From Luzula sylvatica (Eukaryota > Streptophyta > Magnoliopsida > Poales > Juncaceae): a DNA stretch of 64,000 nt. A program made the translations under genes and the position numbers. Of the stretch, positions 53,436 to 64,000 are shown piece by piece; position 1 is the first letter of the stretch, and each line of letters starts with the position of its first letter. The notes beneath the pieces were generated by a model. The model was not told where the DNA came from. It was given only the letters and a program-made list of their open reading frames with translations, and did not search any database. The stretch is from NCBI GenBank assembly GCA_946800325.1, contig OX326957.1, forward strand, positions 30,429,054 through 30,493,053. Direction: 5' to 3'.

Positions 53436-56400
53436 TCTGTTTATGCTTTGGGGAGTTCAAATAACGTATTTTTAGATCATTTGAATCGTATCTTTTACTA
53501 CATAACTTTTCACCAAAATTTACAAACACTAAGAAAGTTTGTTTTTCGTTTCAAAACAATCTGTTTATGCTTTGGGAAGTTCAAATAACGTAATTTTAGA
53601 CCATTTCAATCGTATCTTTTACTATATAACATTTCACCAAAATTTACAAACACTAAGAAAGTTTGTTTTTCGATTCTAAACAATTTGTTTATGCTTTGGG
53701 GAGTTCAAATAGCATATTTTTAGATCATTTGAATCGTATCTTTTACTACATAACATTTCACCAAAATTTACAAACACTAAGAAAGTTTGTTTTTCGATTC
53801 AAAACAATCTGTTTATCCTTTGGGGATTTCAAATAACGTATTTTTAGATCATTTGAATCGTATCTTTTACAACATAACATTTCACCAAAATTTACGAACA
53901 CTAAGAAAGTTTGTTTTTCGATTCAAAACAATTTGTTTATGCTTTGGGGAGTTCTAAGAACATATTTTTAGATCATTTGAATCGTATCTTTTACTACATA
54001 ACATTTCACCAAAATTTACAAACACTAAGAAAGTTGGTTTTTCGATTCAAAACAATTTGTTTATGCTTTGGTGAGTTCAAATAACGTAATTTTAGACCAT
54101 TTGAATCGTATCTTTTACTACATAACATTTCACCAAAATTTACAAACACTAAAAAAGTTTGTTTTTCGATTCAAAACAACTTGTTTATGCTTTGGGGAGT
54201 TCAAATAACGTATTTTTAGATCATTTGAATCGTATCTTTTACTACATAACATTTCACCAAAATTTACAAACACTAAGAAAGTTTGTTTTTCGATTCAAAA
54301 CAATCTGTTTATCCTTTGGGGAGTTTAAATAACGTATTTTTAGATCATTTGAATCGTATCTTTTACTACATAACATTTCACCAAAATTTACGAACACTAA
54401 GAAAGTTTGTTTTTCGATTCAAAACAATCTGTTTATGCTTTGGGGAGTTCTAAGAACATATTTTTAGATCATTTGAATTGTATCTTTTACTACATAACAT
54501 TTCACCAAAATTTACAAACACTAAGAAAGTTGGTTTTTCGATTCAAAACAATTTGTTTATGCTTTGGTGAGTTCATATAACGTAATTTTAGACCATTTGA
54601 ATTGTATCTTTTACTACATAACATTTCACCAAAATTTACAAACACTAAGAAAGTTTGTTTTTTGATTCAAAACAATCTGTTTATCCTTTGGGGAGTTCAA
54701 ATAACGTTTTTTAGATCATTTGAATCGTATCTTTTACTACATAACATTTGACCAAAATTTACAAACACTAAGAAAGTTTGTTTTTCGATTCTAAACAATT
54801 TGTTTATGCTTTGGGGAGTTCAAATAGCGTATTTTTAGATCATTTGAATCGTATCTTTTACTACATAACATTTCACCAAAATTTACAAACACTAAGAAAG
54901 TTTGTTTTTCGATTCAAAACAACTTGTTTATGCTTTGGGGAGTTCGAATAACGTATTTTTAGATCATTTGAATCGTATCTTTTACTACATAACATTTCAC
55001 CAAAATTTACAAACACTAAGAAAGTTTGTTTTTCGATTCAAAACAATCTGTTTATGCTTTGGGGAGTTCAAATAACGTATTTTTAGATCATTTGAATCGT
55101 ATCTTTTACTACATAACATTTGACCAAAATTTACAAACACTAAGAAAGTTTGTTTTTCGATTCAAAACAATCTGTTTATGCTTTGGGGAGTTCAAATAGC
55201 GTATTTTTAGATCATTTGAATCGTATCTTTTACTACATAACATTTCACCAAAATTTAGAAATACTAAGAATGTTTGTTTTTCGATTCAAAACAATCTGTT
55301 TATCCTTTGGGGAGTTCAAATAACGTATTTTTAGATCATTTGAATCGTATCTTTTACTACATAACATTTCAACAAAATTTACAAACACTAAGAAAGTTTG
55401 TTTTTCGATTCAAAACAATCTGTTTATGCTTTGGGGAGTTCAAATAACGTATTTTTAGATCATTTTAATCGTATCTTTTACTACATAACTTTTCACCAAA
55501 ATTTACAAACACTAAGAAAGTTTGTTTTTCGTTTCAAAACAATCTGTTTATCCTTTGGGAAGTTCAAATAACGTAATTTTAGACCATTTGAATCGTATCT
55601 TTTACTATATAACATTTCACCAAAATTTACAAACACTAAGAAAGTTTGTTTTTCGATTCTAAACAATTTGTTTATGCTTTGGGGAGTTCAAATAGCATAT
55701 TTTTAGATCATTTGAATCGTATCTTTTACTACATAACATTTCCCCAAAATTTACTAACACTAAGAAAGTTTGTTTTTCGATTCAAAACAATCTGTTTATC
55801 CTTTGGGGAGTTCAAATAACGTATTTTTAGATCATTTGAATCGTATCTTTTACTACATAACATTTCACCAAAATTTACGAACACTAAGAAAGTTTGTTTT
55901 TCGATTCAAAACAATTTGTTTATGCTTTGGGGAGTTCTAAGAACATATTTTTAGATCATTTGAATCGTATCTTTTACTACATAACATTTCACCAAAATTT
56001 ACAAACACTAAGAAAGTTGGTTTTTCGATTCAAAACAATTTGTTTATGCTTTGGTGAGTTCAAATAACGTAATTTTAGACCATTTGAATCGTATCTTTTA
56101 CTACATAACATTTCACCAAAATTTACAAACACTAAGAAAGTTTGTTTTTCGATTCAAAACAACTTGTTTATGCTTTGGGGAGTTCAAATAACGTATTTTT
56201 AGATCATTTGAATCGTATCTTTTACTACATAACATTTCACCAAAATTTACAAACACTAAGAAAGTTTGTTTTTCGATTCAAAACAATCTGTTTATCCTTT
56301 GGGGAGTTTAAATAACGTATTTTTAGATCATTTGAATCGTATCTTTTACTACATAACATTTCACCAAAATTTACGAACACTAAGAAAGTTTGTTTTTCGA

Positions 56401-56906
56401 TTCAAAACAATTTGTTTATGCTTTGGGGAGTTCTAAGAACATATTTTTAGATCATTTGAATCGTATCTTTTACTACATAACATTTCACCAAAATTTACAA
56501 ACACTAAGAAAGTTTGTTTTTCGATTCAAAACAATCTGTTTATGCTTTGGGGAGTTCAAATAACGTATTTTTAGATCATTTGAATCGTATCTTTTACTAC
56601 ATAACATTTGACCAAAATTTACAAACACTAAGAAAGTTTGTTTTTCGATTCAAAACAATCTGTTGATGCTTTGGGGAGTTCAGATAGCGTATTTTTAGAT
56701 CATTTGAATCGTATCTTTTACTACATAACATTTCACCAAAATTTACAAACACTAAGAATGTTTGTTTTTCGATTCAAAACAATCTGTTTATCCTTTGGGG
56801 AGTTCAAATAACGTATTTTTAGATCATTTGAATCGTATCTTTTACTACATAACATTTCACCAAAATTTACAAACACTAAGAAAGTTTGTTTTTCGATTCA
56901 AAACAA
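53436..56906 (+). repeat. Right-edge higher-order repeat, unit 1 (28 monomers, 3471 bp)
   Basis: CCATTTCAAT at 53601 recurs at 57072 (+3471), and CGTTTTTTAG at 54705 recurs at 58176 (+3471). The unit is 28 monomers minus the one base lost at 54705-54714. TCCTTTGGGAAG (55551) and TTTCCCCAAAATTTAC (about 55739) are further markers shared with unit 2. Confidence 0.85.
54705..54714 (+). other. 1 bp deletion, HOR marker copy 1
   Basis: CGTTTTTTAG replaces CGTATTTTTAG. The same change is present in the equivalent monomer of all three right-edge units, so it predates their duplication. Confidence 0.9.
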
Positions 56907-59900
56907 TCTGTTTATGCTTTGGGGAGTTCAAATAACGTATTTTTAGATCATTTGAATCGTATCTTTTACTACATAACTTTTCACCAAAATTTACAAACAC
57001 TAAGAAAGTTTGTTTTTCGTTTCAAAACAATCTGTTTATGCTTTGGGAAGTTCAAATAACGTAATTTTAGACCATTTCAATCGTATCTTTTACTATATAA
57101 CATTTCACCAAAATTTACAAACACTAAGAAAGTTTGTTTTTCGATTCTAAACAATTTGTTTATGCTTTGGGGAGTTCAAATAGCATATTTTTAGATCATT
57201 TTAATCGTATCTTTTACTACATAACATTTCACCAAAATTTACAAACACTAAGAAATTTTGTTTTTCGATTCAAAACAATCTGTTTATCCTTTGGGGATTT
57301 CAAATAACGTATTTTTAGATCATTTGAATCGTATCTTTTACTATATAACATTTCACCAAAATTTACGAACACTAAGAAACTTTGTTTTTCGATTCAAAAC
57401 AATTTGTTTATGCTTTGGGGAGTTCTAAGAACATATTTTTAGATCATTTGAATCGTATCTTTTACTACATAACATTTCACCAAAATTTACAAACACTAAG
57501 AAAGTTGGTTTTTCGATTCAAAACAATTTGTTTATGCTTTGGTGAGTTCAAATAACGTAATTTTAGACCATTTGAATCGTATCTTTTACTACATAACATT
57601 TCACCAAAATTTACAAACACTAAAAAAGCTTGTTTTTCGATTCAAAACAACTTGTTTATGCTTTGGGGAGTTCAAATAACGTATTTTTAGATCATTTGAA
57701 TCGTATCTTTTACTACATAACATTTCACCAAAATTTACAAACACTAAGAAAGTTTGTTTTTCGATTCAAAACAATCTGTTTATCCTTTGGGGAGTTTAAA
57801 TAACGTATTTTTAGATCATTTGAATCGTATCTTTTACTACATAACATTTCACCAAAATTTACGAACACTAAGAAAGTTTGTTTTTCGATTCAAAACAATT
57901 TGTTTATGCTTTGGGGAGTTCTAAGAACATATTTTTAGATCATTTGAATTGTATCTTTTACTACATAACATTTCACCAAAATTTACAAACACTAAGAAAG
58001 TTGGTTTTTCGATTCAAAACAATTTGTTTATGCTTTGGTGAGTTCATATAACGTAATTTTAGACCATTTGAATTGTATCTTTTACTACATAACATTTCAC
58101 CAAAATTTACAAACACTAAGAAAGTTTGTTTTTTGATTCAAAACAATCTGTTTATCCTTTGGGGAGTTCAAATAACGTTTTTTAGATCATTTGAATCGTA
58201 TCTTTTACTACATAACATTTGACCAAAATTTACAAACACTAAGAAAGTTGGTTTTTCGATTCTAAACAATTTGTTTATGCTTTGGGGAGTTCAAATAGCG
58301 TATTTTTAGATCATTTGAATCGTATCTTTTACTACATAACATTTCACCAAAATTTACAAACACTAAGAAAGTTTGTTTTTCGATTCAAAACAACTTGTTT
58401 ATGCTTTGGGGAGTTCGAATAACGTATTTTTAGATCATTTGAATCGTATCTTTTACTACATAACATTTCACCAAAATTTACAAACACTAAGAAAGTTTGT
58501 TTTTCGATTCAAAACAATCTGTTTATGCTTTGGGGAGTTCAAATAACGTATTTTTAGATCATTTGAATCGTATCTTTTACTACATAACATTTGACCAAAA
58601 TTTACAAACACTAAGAAAGTTTGTTTTTCGATTCAAAACAATCTGTTTATGCTTTGGGGAGTTCAAATAGCGTATTTTTAGATCATTTGAATCGTATCTT
58701 TTACTACATAACATTTCACCAAAATTTACAAATACTAAGAATGTTTGTTTTTCGATTCAAAACAATCTGTTTATCCTTTGGGGAGTTCAAATAACGTATT
58801 TTTAGATCATTTGAATCGTATCTTTTACTACATAACATTTCACCAAAATTTACAAACACTAAGAAGGTTTGTTTTTCGATTCAAAACAATCTGTTTATGC
58901 TTTGGGGAGTTCAAATAACGTATTTTTAGATCATTTTAATCGTATCTTTTACTACATAACTTTTCACCAAAATTTACAAACACTAAGAAAGTTTGTTTTT
59001 CGTTTCAAAACAATCTGTTTATCCTTTGGGAAGTTCAAATAACGTAATTTTAGACCATTTGAATCGTATCTTTTACTATATAACATTTCACCAAAATTTA
59101 CAAACACTAAGAAAGTTTGTTTTTCGATTCTAAACAATTTGTTTATGCTTTGGGGAGTTCAAATAGCATATTTTTAGATCATTTGAATCGTATCTTTTAC
59201 TACATAACATTTCCCCAAAATTTACTAACACTAAGAAAGTTTGTTTTTCGATTCAAAACAATCTGTTTATCCTTTGGGGAGTTCAAATAACGTATTTTTA
59301 GATCATTTGAATCGTATCTTTTACTACATAACATTTCACCAAAATTTACGAACACTAAGAAAGTTTGTTTTTCGATTCAAAACAATTTGTTTATGCTTTG
59401 GGGAGTTCTAAGAACATATTTTTAGATCATTTGAATCGTATCTTTTACTACATAACATTTCACCAAAATTTACAAACACTAAGAAAGTTGGTTTTTCGAT
59501 TCAAAACAATTTGTTTATGCTTTGGTGAGTTCAAATAACGTAATTTTAGACCATTTGAATCGTATCTTTTACTACATAACATTTCACCAAAATTTACAAA
59601 CACTAAGAAAGTTTGTTTTTCGATTCAAAACAACTTGTTTATGCTTTGGGGAGTTCAAATAACGTATTTTTAGATCATTTGATTCGTATCTTTTACTACA
59701 TAACATTTCACCAAAATTTACAAACACTAAGAAAGTTTGTTTTTCGATTCAAAACAATCTGTTTATCCTTTGGGGAGTTTAAATAACGTATTTTTAGATC
59801 ATTTGAATCGTATCTTTTACTACATAACATTTCACCAAAATTTACGAACACTAAGAAAGTTTGTTTTTTGATTCAAAACAATTTGTTTATGCTTTGGGGA

Positions 59901-61369
59901 GTTCTAAGAACATATTTTTAGATCATTTGAATCGTATCTTTTACTACATAACATTTCACCAAAATTTACAAACACTAAGAAAGTTGGTTTTTCGATTCAA
60001 AACAATTTGTTTATGCTTTGGTGATTTCATATAACGTATTTTTATATCATTTGAATCGTATCTTTTACTACATAACTTTTCACCAAAATTTACAAACACT
60101 AAGAAAGTTTGTTTTTCGATTCAAAACAATCTGTTTATGCTTTGGGGAGTTCAAATAACGTATTTTTAGATCATTTGAATCGTATCTTTTACTACATAAC
60201 ATTTCACCAAAATTTACAAACACTAAGAAAGTTTGTTTTTCGATTCAAAACAATCTGTTTATGCTTTGGGGAGTTCAAATAACGTATTTTTAGATCATTT
60301 GAATCGTATCTTTTACTACATAACATTTGACCAAAATTTACAAACACTAAGAAAGTTTGTTTTTCGATTCAAAACAATCTGTTTATGCTTTGGGGAGTTC
60401 AAATAGCGTATTTTTAGATCATTTGAATCTTATCTTTTACTACATAACATTTCTCCAAAATTTACAAACACTAAGAAAGTTTGTTTTTCGATTCAAAACA
60501 ATCTGTTTATCCTTTGGGGAGTTCAAATAACGTATTTTTAGATCATTTGAATCGTATCTTTTACTACATAACATTTGACCAAAATTTACAAACACTAAGA
60601 AAGTTTGTTTTTCGATTCTAAACAATTTGTTTATGCTTTGGGGAGTTCAAATAGCATATTTTTAGATCATTTGAATTGTATCTTTTACTACATAACATTT
60701 CACCAAAATTTACAAACACTAAGAAAGTTTGTTTTTCGATTCAAAACAATCTGTTTATGCTTTGGGGAGTTCAAATAGCGTATTTTTAGATCATTTGAAT
60801 CGTATCTTTTACTACATAACATTTCACCAAAATTTACAAACACTAAGAAAGTTTGTTTTTCGATTCAAAACAACTTGTTTATGCTTTGGGGAGTTCAAAT
60901 AACGTATTTTTAGATCATTTGAATCGTATCTTTTACTACATAACATTTCACCAAAATTTACAAACACTAAGAAAGTTTGTTTTTCGATTCAAAACAATCT
61001 GTTTATGCTTTGGGGAGTTCAAATAACGTATTTTTAGATCATTTGAATCGTATCTTTTACTACATAACATTTGACCAAAATTTACAAACACTAAGAAAGT
61101 TTGTTTTTCGATTCAAAACAATCTGTTTATGCTTTGGGGAGTTCAAATAGCGTATTTTTAGATCATTTGAATCGTATCTTTTACTACATAACATTTCACC
61201 AAAATTTACAAACACTAAGAATGTTTGTTTTTCGATTCAAAACAATCTGTTTATCCTTTGGGGAGTTCAAATAACGTATTTTTAGATCATTTGAATCGTA
61301 TCTTTTACTACATAACATTTCACCAAAATTTACAAACACTAAGAAAGTTTGTTTTTCGATTCAAAACAA
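56907..61369 (+). repeat. Right-edge higher-order repeat, unit 2 (36 monomers, 4463 bp)
   Basis: It has the same start and markers as unit 1, but the next start comes 4463 bp later (CCATTTCAAT at 57072 and 61535). It is eight monomers longer than unit 1 because of extra monomers at about 59.98-60.97 kb, beginning after a GGTGATTTCATATAAC monomer (60021). The extra block contains a TTTCTCC/TTTGACC/AGCATATT run like those in the 36-mer array at 25-34 kb. Confidence 0.85.
58176..58185 (+). other. 1 bp deletion, HOR marker copy 2
   Basis: Second copy of CGTTTTTTAG, 3471 bp after the first. The monomer that follows has GTTGGT instead of GTTTGT, a later private change. Confidence 0.9.
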
Positions 61370-64000
61370 TCTGTTTATGCTTTGGGGAGTTCAAATAACG
61401 TATTTTTAGATCATTTGAATCGTATCTTTTACTACATAACTTTTCACCAAAATTTACAAACACTAAGAAAGTTTGTTTTTCGTTTCAAAACAATCTGTTT
61501 ATGCTTTGGGAAGTTCAAATAACGTAATTTTAGACCATTTCAATCGTATCTTTTACTATATAACATTTCACCAAAATTTACAAACACTAAGAAAGTTTGT
61601 TTTTCGATTCTAAACAATTTGTTTATGCTTTGGGGAGTTCAAATAGCATATTTTTAGATCATTTGAATCGTATCTTTTACTACATAACATTTCACCAAAA
61701 TTTACAAACACTAAGAAAGTTTGTTTTTCGATTCAAAACAATCTGTTTATCCTTTGGGGATTTCAAATAACGTATTTTTAGATCATTTTAATCGTATCTT
61801 TTACTACATAACATTTCACCAAAATTTACGAACACTAAGAAAGTTTGTTTTTCGATTCAAAACAATTTGTTTATGCTTTGGGGAGTTCTAAGAACATATT
61901 TTTAGATCATTTGAATCGTATCTTTTACTACATAACATTTCACCAAAATTTACAAACACTAAGAAAGTTGGTTTTTCGATTCAAAACAATTTGTTTATGC
62001 TTTGGTGAGTTCAAATAACGTAATTTTAGACCATTTGATTCGTATCTTTTACTACATAACATTTCACCAAAATTTACAAACACTAAGAAAGTTTGTTTTT
62101 CGATTCAAAACAACTTGTTTATGCTTTGGGGAGTTCAAATAACGTATTTTTAGATCATTTGAATCGTATCTTTTACTACATAACATTTCACCAAAATTTA
62201 CAAACACTAAGAAAGTTTGTTTTTCGATTCAAAACAATCTGTTTATCCTTTGGGGAGTTTAAATAACGTATTTTTAGATCATTTGAATCGTATCTTTTAC
62301 TACATAACATTTCACCAAAATTTACGAACACTAAGAAAGTTTGTTTTTCGATTCAAAACAATTTGTTTATGCTTTGGGGAGTTCTAAGAACATATTTTTA
62401 GATCATTTGAATTGTATCTTTTACTACATAACATTTCACCAAAATTTACAAACACTAAGAAAGTTGGTTTTTCGATTCAAAACAAGTTGTTTATGCTTTG
62501 GTGAGTTCATATAACGTAATTTTAGACCATTTGAATTGTATCTTTTACTACATAACATTTCACCAAAATTTACAAACACTAAGAAAGTTTGTTTTTTGAT
62601 TCAAAACAATCTGTTTATCCTTTGGGGAGTTCAAATAACGTTTTTTAGATCATTTGAATCGTATCTTTTACTACATAACATTTGACCAAAATTTACAAAC
62701 ACTAAGAAAGTTTGTTTTTCGATTCTAAACAATTTGTTTATGCTTTGGGGAGTTCAAATAGCGTATTTTTAGATCATTTGAATCGTATCTTTTACTACAT
62801 AACATTTCACCAAAATTTACAAACACTAAGAAAGTTTGTTTTTCGATTCAAAACAACTTGTTTATGCTTTGGGGAGTTCGAATAACGTATTTTTAGATCA
62901 TTTGAATCGTATCTTTTACTACATAACATTTCACCAAAATTTACAAACACTAAGAAAGTTTGTTTTTCGATTCAAAACAATCTGTTTATGCTTTGGGGAG
63001 TTCAAATAACGTATTTTTAGATCATTTGAATCGTATCTTTTACTACATAACATTTGACCAAAATTTACAAGCACTAAGAAAGTTTGTTTTTCGATTCAAA
63101 ACAATCTGTTTATGCTTTGGGGAGTTCAAATAGCGTATTTTTAGATCATTTGAATCGTATCTTTTACTACATAACATTTCACCAAAATTTACAAATACTA
63201 AGAATGTTTGTTTTTCGATTCAAAACAATCTGTTTATCCTTTGGGGAGTTCAAATAACGTATTTTTAGATCAGTTGAATCGTATCTTTTACTACATAACA
63301 TTTCACCAAAATTTACAAACACTAAGAAAGTTTGTTTTTCGATTCAAAACAACTTGTTTATGCTTTGGGGAGTTCAAATAACGTATTTTTAGATCATTTG
63401 AATCGTATCTTTTACTACATAACATTTCACCAAAATTTACAAACACTAAGAAAGTTTGTTTTTCGATTCAAAACAATCTGTTTATCCTTTGGGGAGTTTA
63501 AATAACGTATTTTTAGATCATTTGAATCGTATCTTTTACTACATAACATTTCACCAAAATTTACGAACACTAAGAAAGTTTGTTTTTCGATTCAAAACAA
63601 TTTGTTTATGCTTTGGGGAGTTCTAAGAACATATTTTTAGATCATTTGAATCGTATCTTTTACTACATAACATTTCACCAAAATTTACAAACACTAAGAA
63701 AGTTGGTTTTTCGATTCAAAACAATTTGTTTATGCTTTGGTGATTTCATATAACGTATTTTTAGATCATTTGAATCGTATCTTTTACTACATAACTTTTC
63801 ACCAAAATTTACAAACACTAAGAAAGTTTGTTTTTCGATTCAAAACAATCTGTTTATGCTTTGGGGAGTTCAAATAACGTATTTTTAGATCATTTGAATC
63901 GTATCTTTTACTACATAACATTTCACCAAAATTTACAAACACTAAGAAAGTTTGTTTTTCGATTCAAAACAATCTGTTTATGCTTTGGGGAGTTCAAATA
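61370..64000 (+). repeat. Right-edge higher-order repeat, unit 3 (cut by the window edge)
   Basis: It starts in register with unit 2 and shares the CGTTTTTTAG deletion (62639) and the AATACTAAGAATG monomer (63194, +4463 from 58731). GTGATTTCAT then comes at 63740, only 3719 bp after its unit 2 copy, so six monomers are missing near 63.3 kb. The window ends 28 bases into a monomer, so the array continues beyond it. Confidence 0.8.
62639..62648 (+). other. 1 bp deletion, HOR marker copy 3
   Basis: Third copy of CGTTTTTTAG, 4463 bp after the second. It completes the eight deletions that account for the total phase shift of -12. Confidence 0.9.

Larger units (their letters stand above)
1..64000 (+). 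repeat. 124 bp AT-rich satellite DNA array filling the window
   Basis: Every base belongs to a head-to-tail tandem repeat with a 124 bp period, seen as recurrence of TTTGGGGAGTTC, TTTAGATCATTTGAATCG and CACCAAAATTTAC once per 124 bases. Monomer starts fall exactly at 1 + 124k up to about 19.7 kb. After that the phase slips by -1, -5, -6, -7, -9, -10, -11 and finally -12, matching eight visible deletions. The window therefore holds 516 full monomers and a 28-base partial one. All monomers point the same way and nothing is inserted between them. G+C of the consensus is 34 of 124. Array size, purity and higher-order structure are typical of eukaryotic centromeric or heterochromatic satellites. 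The family was not recognised and a centromere role is inference. Confidence 0.98.

Noticed and set aside
22878..60625. Recurring 61-codon reading frames on the minus strand (for example 22878-23063, 25974-26159, 42094-42279, 60440-60625)
   Set aside because: Each spans about one and a half monomers and recurs only because the higher-order units are copies. 124 is not a multiple of three, so the frame shifts every monomer. The same monomers read in other registers have stops, and no start context, domain or codon pattern supports a gene.
1..64000. CRISPR array
   Set aside because: The repeats are contiguous 124 bp units with no unique spacers, and no cas-like gene is present.
1..64000. Telomere repeats, microsatellites or G-quadruplex motifs
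   Set aside because: No TTTAGGG, TTAGGG or similar tandem string is seen. Each monomer has only one run of four G (three in some variants), 124 bp apart, which is too far for a quadruplex.
1..64000. Transposon, LTR or viral insertion inside the array
   Set aside because: Monomer phase is continuous apart from the eight small deletions, leaving no room for an insertion. No target-site duplication or terminal repeat was seen.
1..64000. Yeast-type replication origin consensus in TGTTTATGCTTTG
   Set aside because: The similarity has at least two mismatches to the 11 bp consensus and is expected by chance in sequence that is 73% A+T.
1..64000. tRNA, rRNA or other structured RNA gene
   Set aside because: No conserved RNA gene motifs are seen, and the only possible stems are the short dyads of the monomer.
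1..64000. Intrinsic DNA bending from phased A/T tracts
   Set aside because: A/T runs lie near monomer positions 36, 60, 83, 100, 109 and 120. Only the last three are spaced close to a helical turn, so the evidence is too weak without a curvature calculation.

Overview
The whole 64 kb window is one uninterrupted array of a single tandem repeat, a satellite DNA with a 124 bp monomer. Every monomer is in the same head-to-tail orientation, from the first base to the last. The count is 516 complete monomers plus a 28-base partial monomer at the right edge. Monomer phase can be followed across the whole window, and eight small deletions (12 bp in total) account exactly for the phase shift. I found no gene, RNA gene, transposon, CRISPR array, telomere repeat or unique sequence. 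The open reading frames present (up to 95 codons) are short artefacts of the repeat.

The monomer is about 73% A+T (34 G/C in the 124 bp consensus). It has three CpG sites, one run of four G, and several short dyads, the longest being TTTGAATCG at monomer positions 45-53 and CGATTCAAA at 112-120. Many recurring variants at the CpG sites are C-to-T or G-to-A changes, as expected from decay of methylated cytosines. A pure array of this size with higher-order structure points to a eukaryotic chromosome, most likely centromeric or other constitutive heterochromatin in a long-read assembly. The apparent CpG methylation fits a plant, a vertebrate or another methylating lineage. I do not recognise the satellite family and cannot name the species.

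Monomers fall into recurring variant types set by linked bases. These types are arranged in higher-order repeats (HORs) whose length changes along the window. 1-2 kb: mixed types resembling 16.9-18.4 kb. 2-6.5 kb: short blocks of about five monomers, plus an 8-mer duplication. 6.5-17 kb: a 28-mer HOR (3472 bp) with two full copies and a shortened third, then a 16-monomer repeat of part of it. 17-25.5 kb: a mosaic with offsets of 6, 8, 10 and 15 monomers. 25.5-33.8 kb: a 36-mer HOR (4464 bp = 25 + 11 monomers). 33.8-39.8 kb: a second mosaic. 39.8-52.06 kb: a 23-mer HOR (2852 bp) with four units and part of a fifth. 52.06-53.4 kb: a junction segment. 53.4-64 kb: a HOR that alternates between 28 and 36 monomers, then loses six.

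No genes act together here. What can be read is the array's history: repeated duplication and deletion of whole-monomer blocks, very few indels inside monomers, and deletions that can be traced from copy to copy. The features below tile the window by HOR zone and then list representative monomers, sequence motifs, indels and block duplications. All of this was read by eye from marker bases; no alignment or database search was run.
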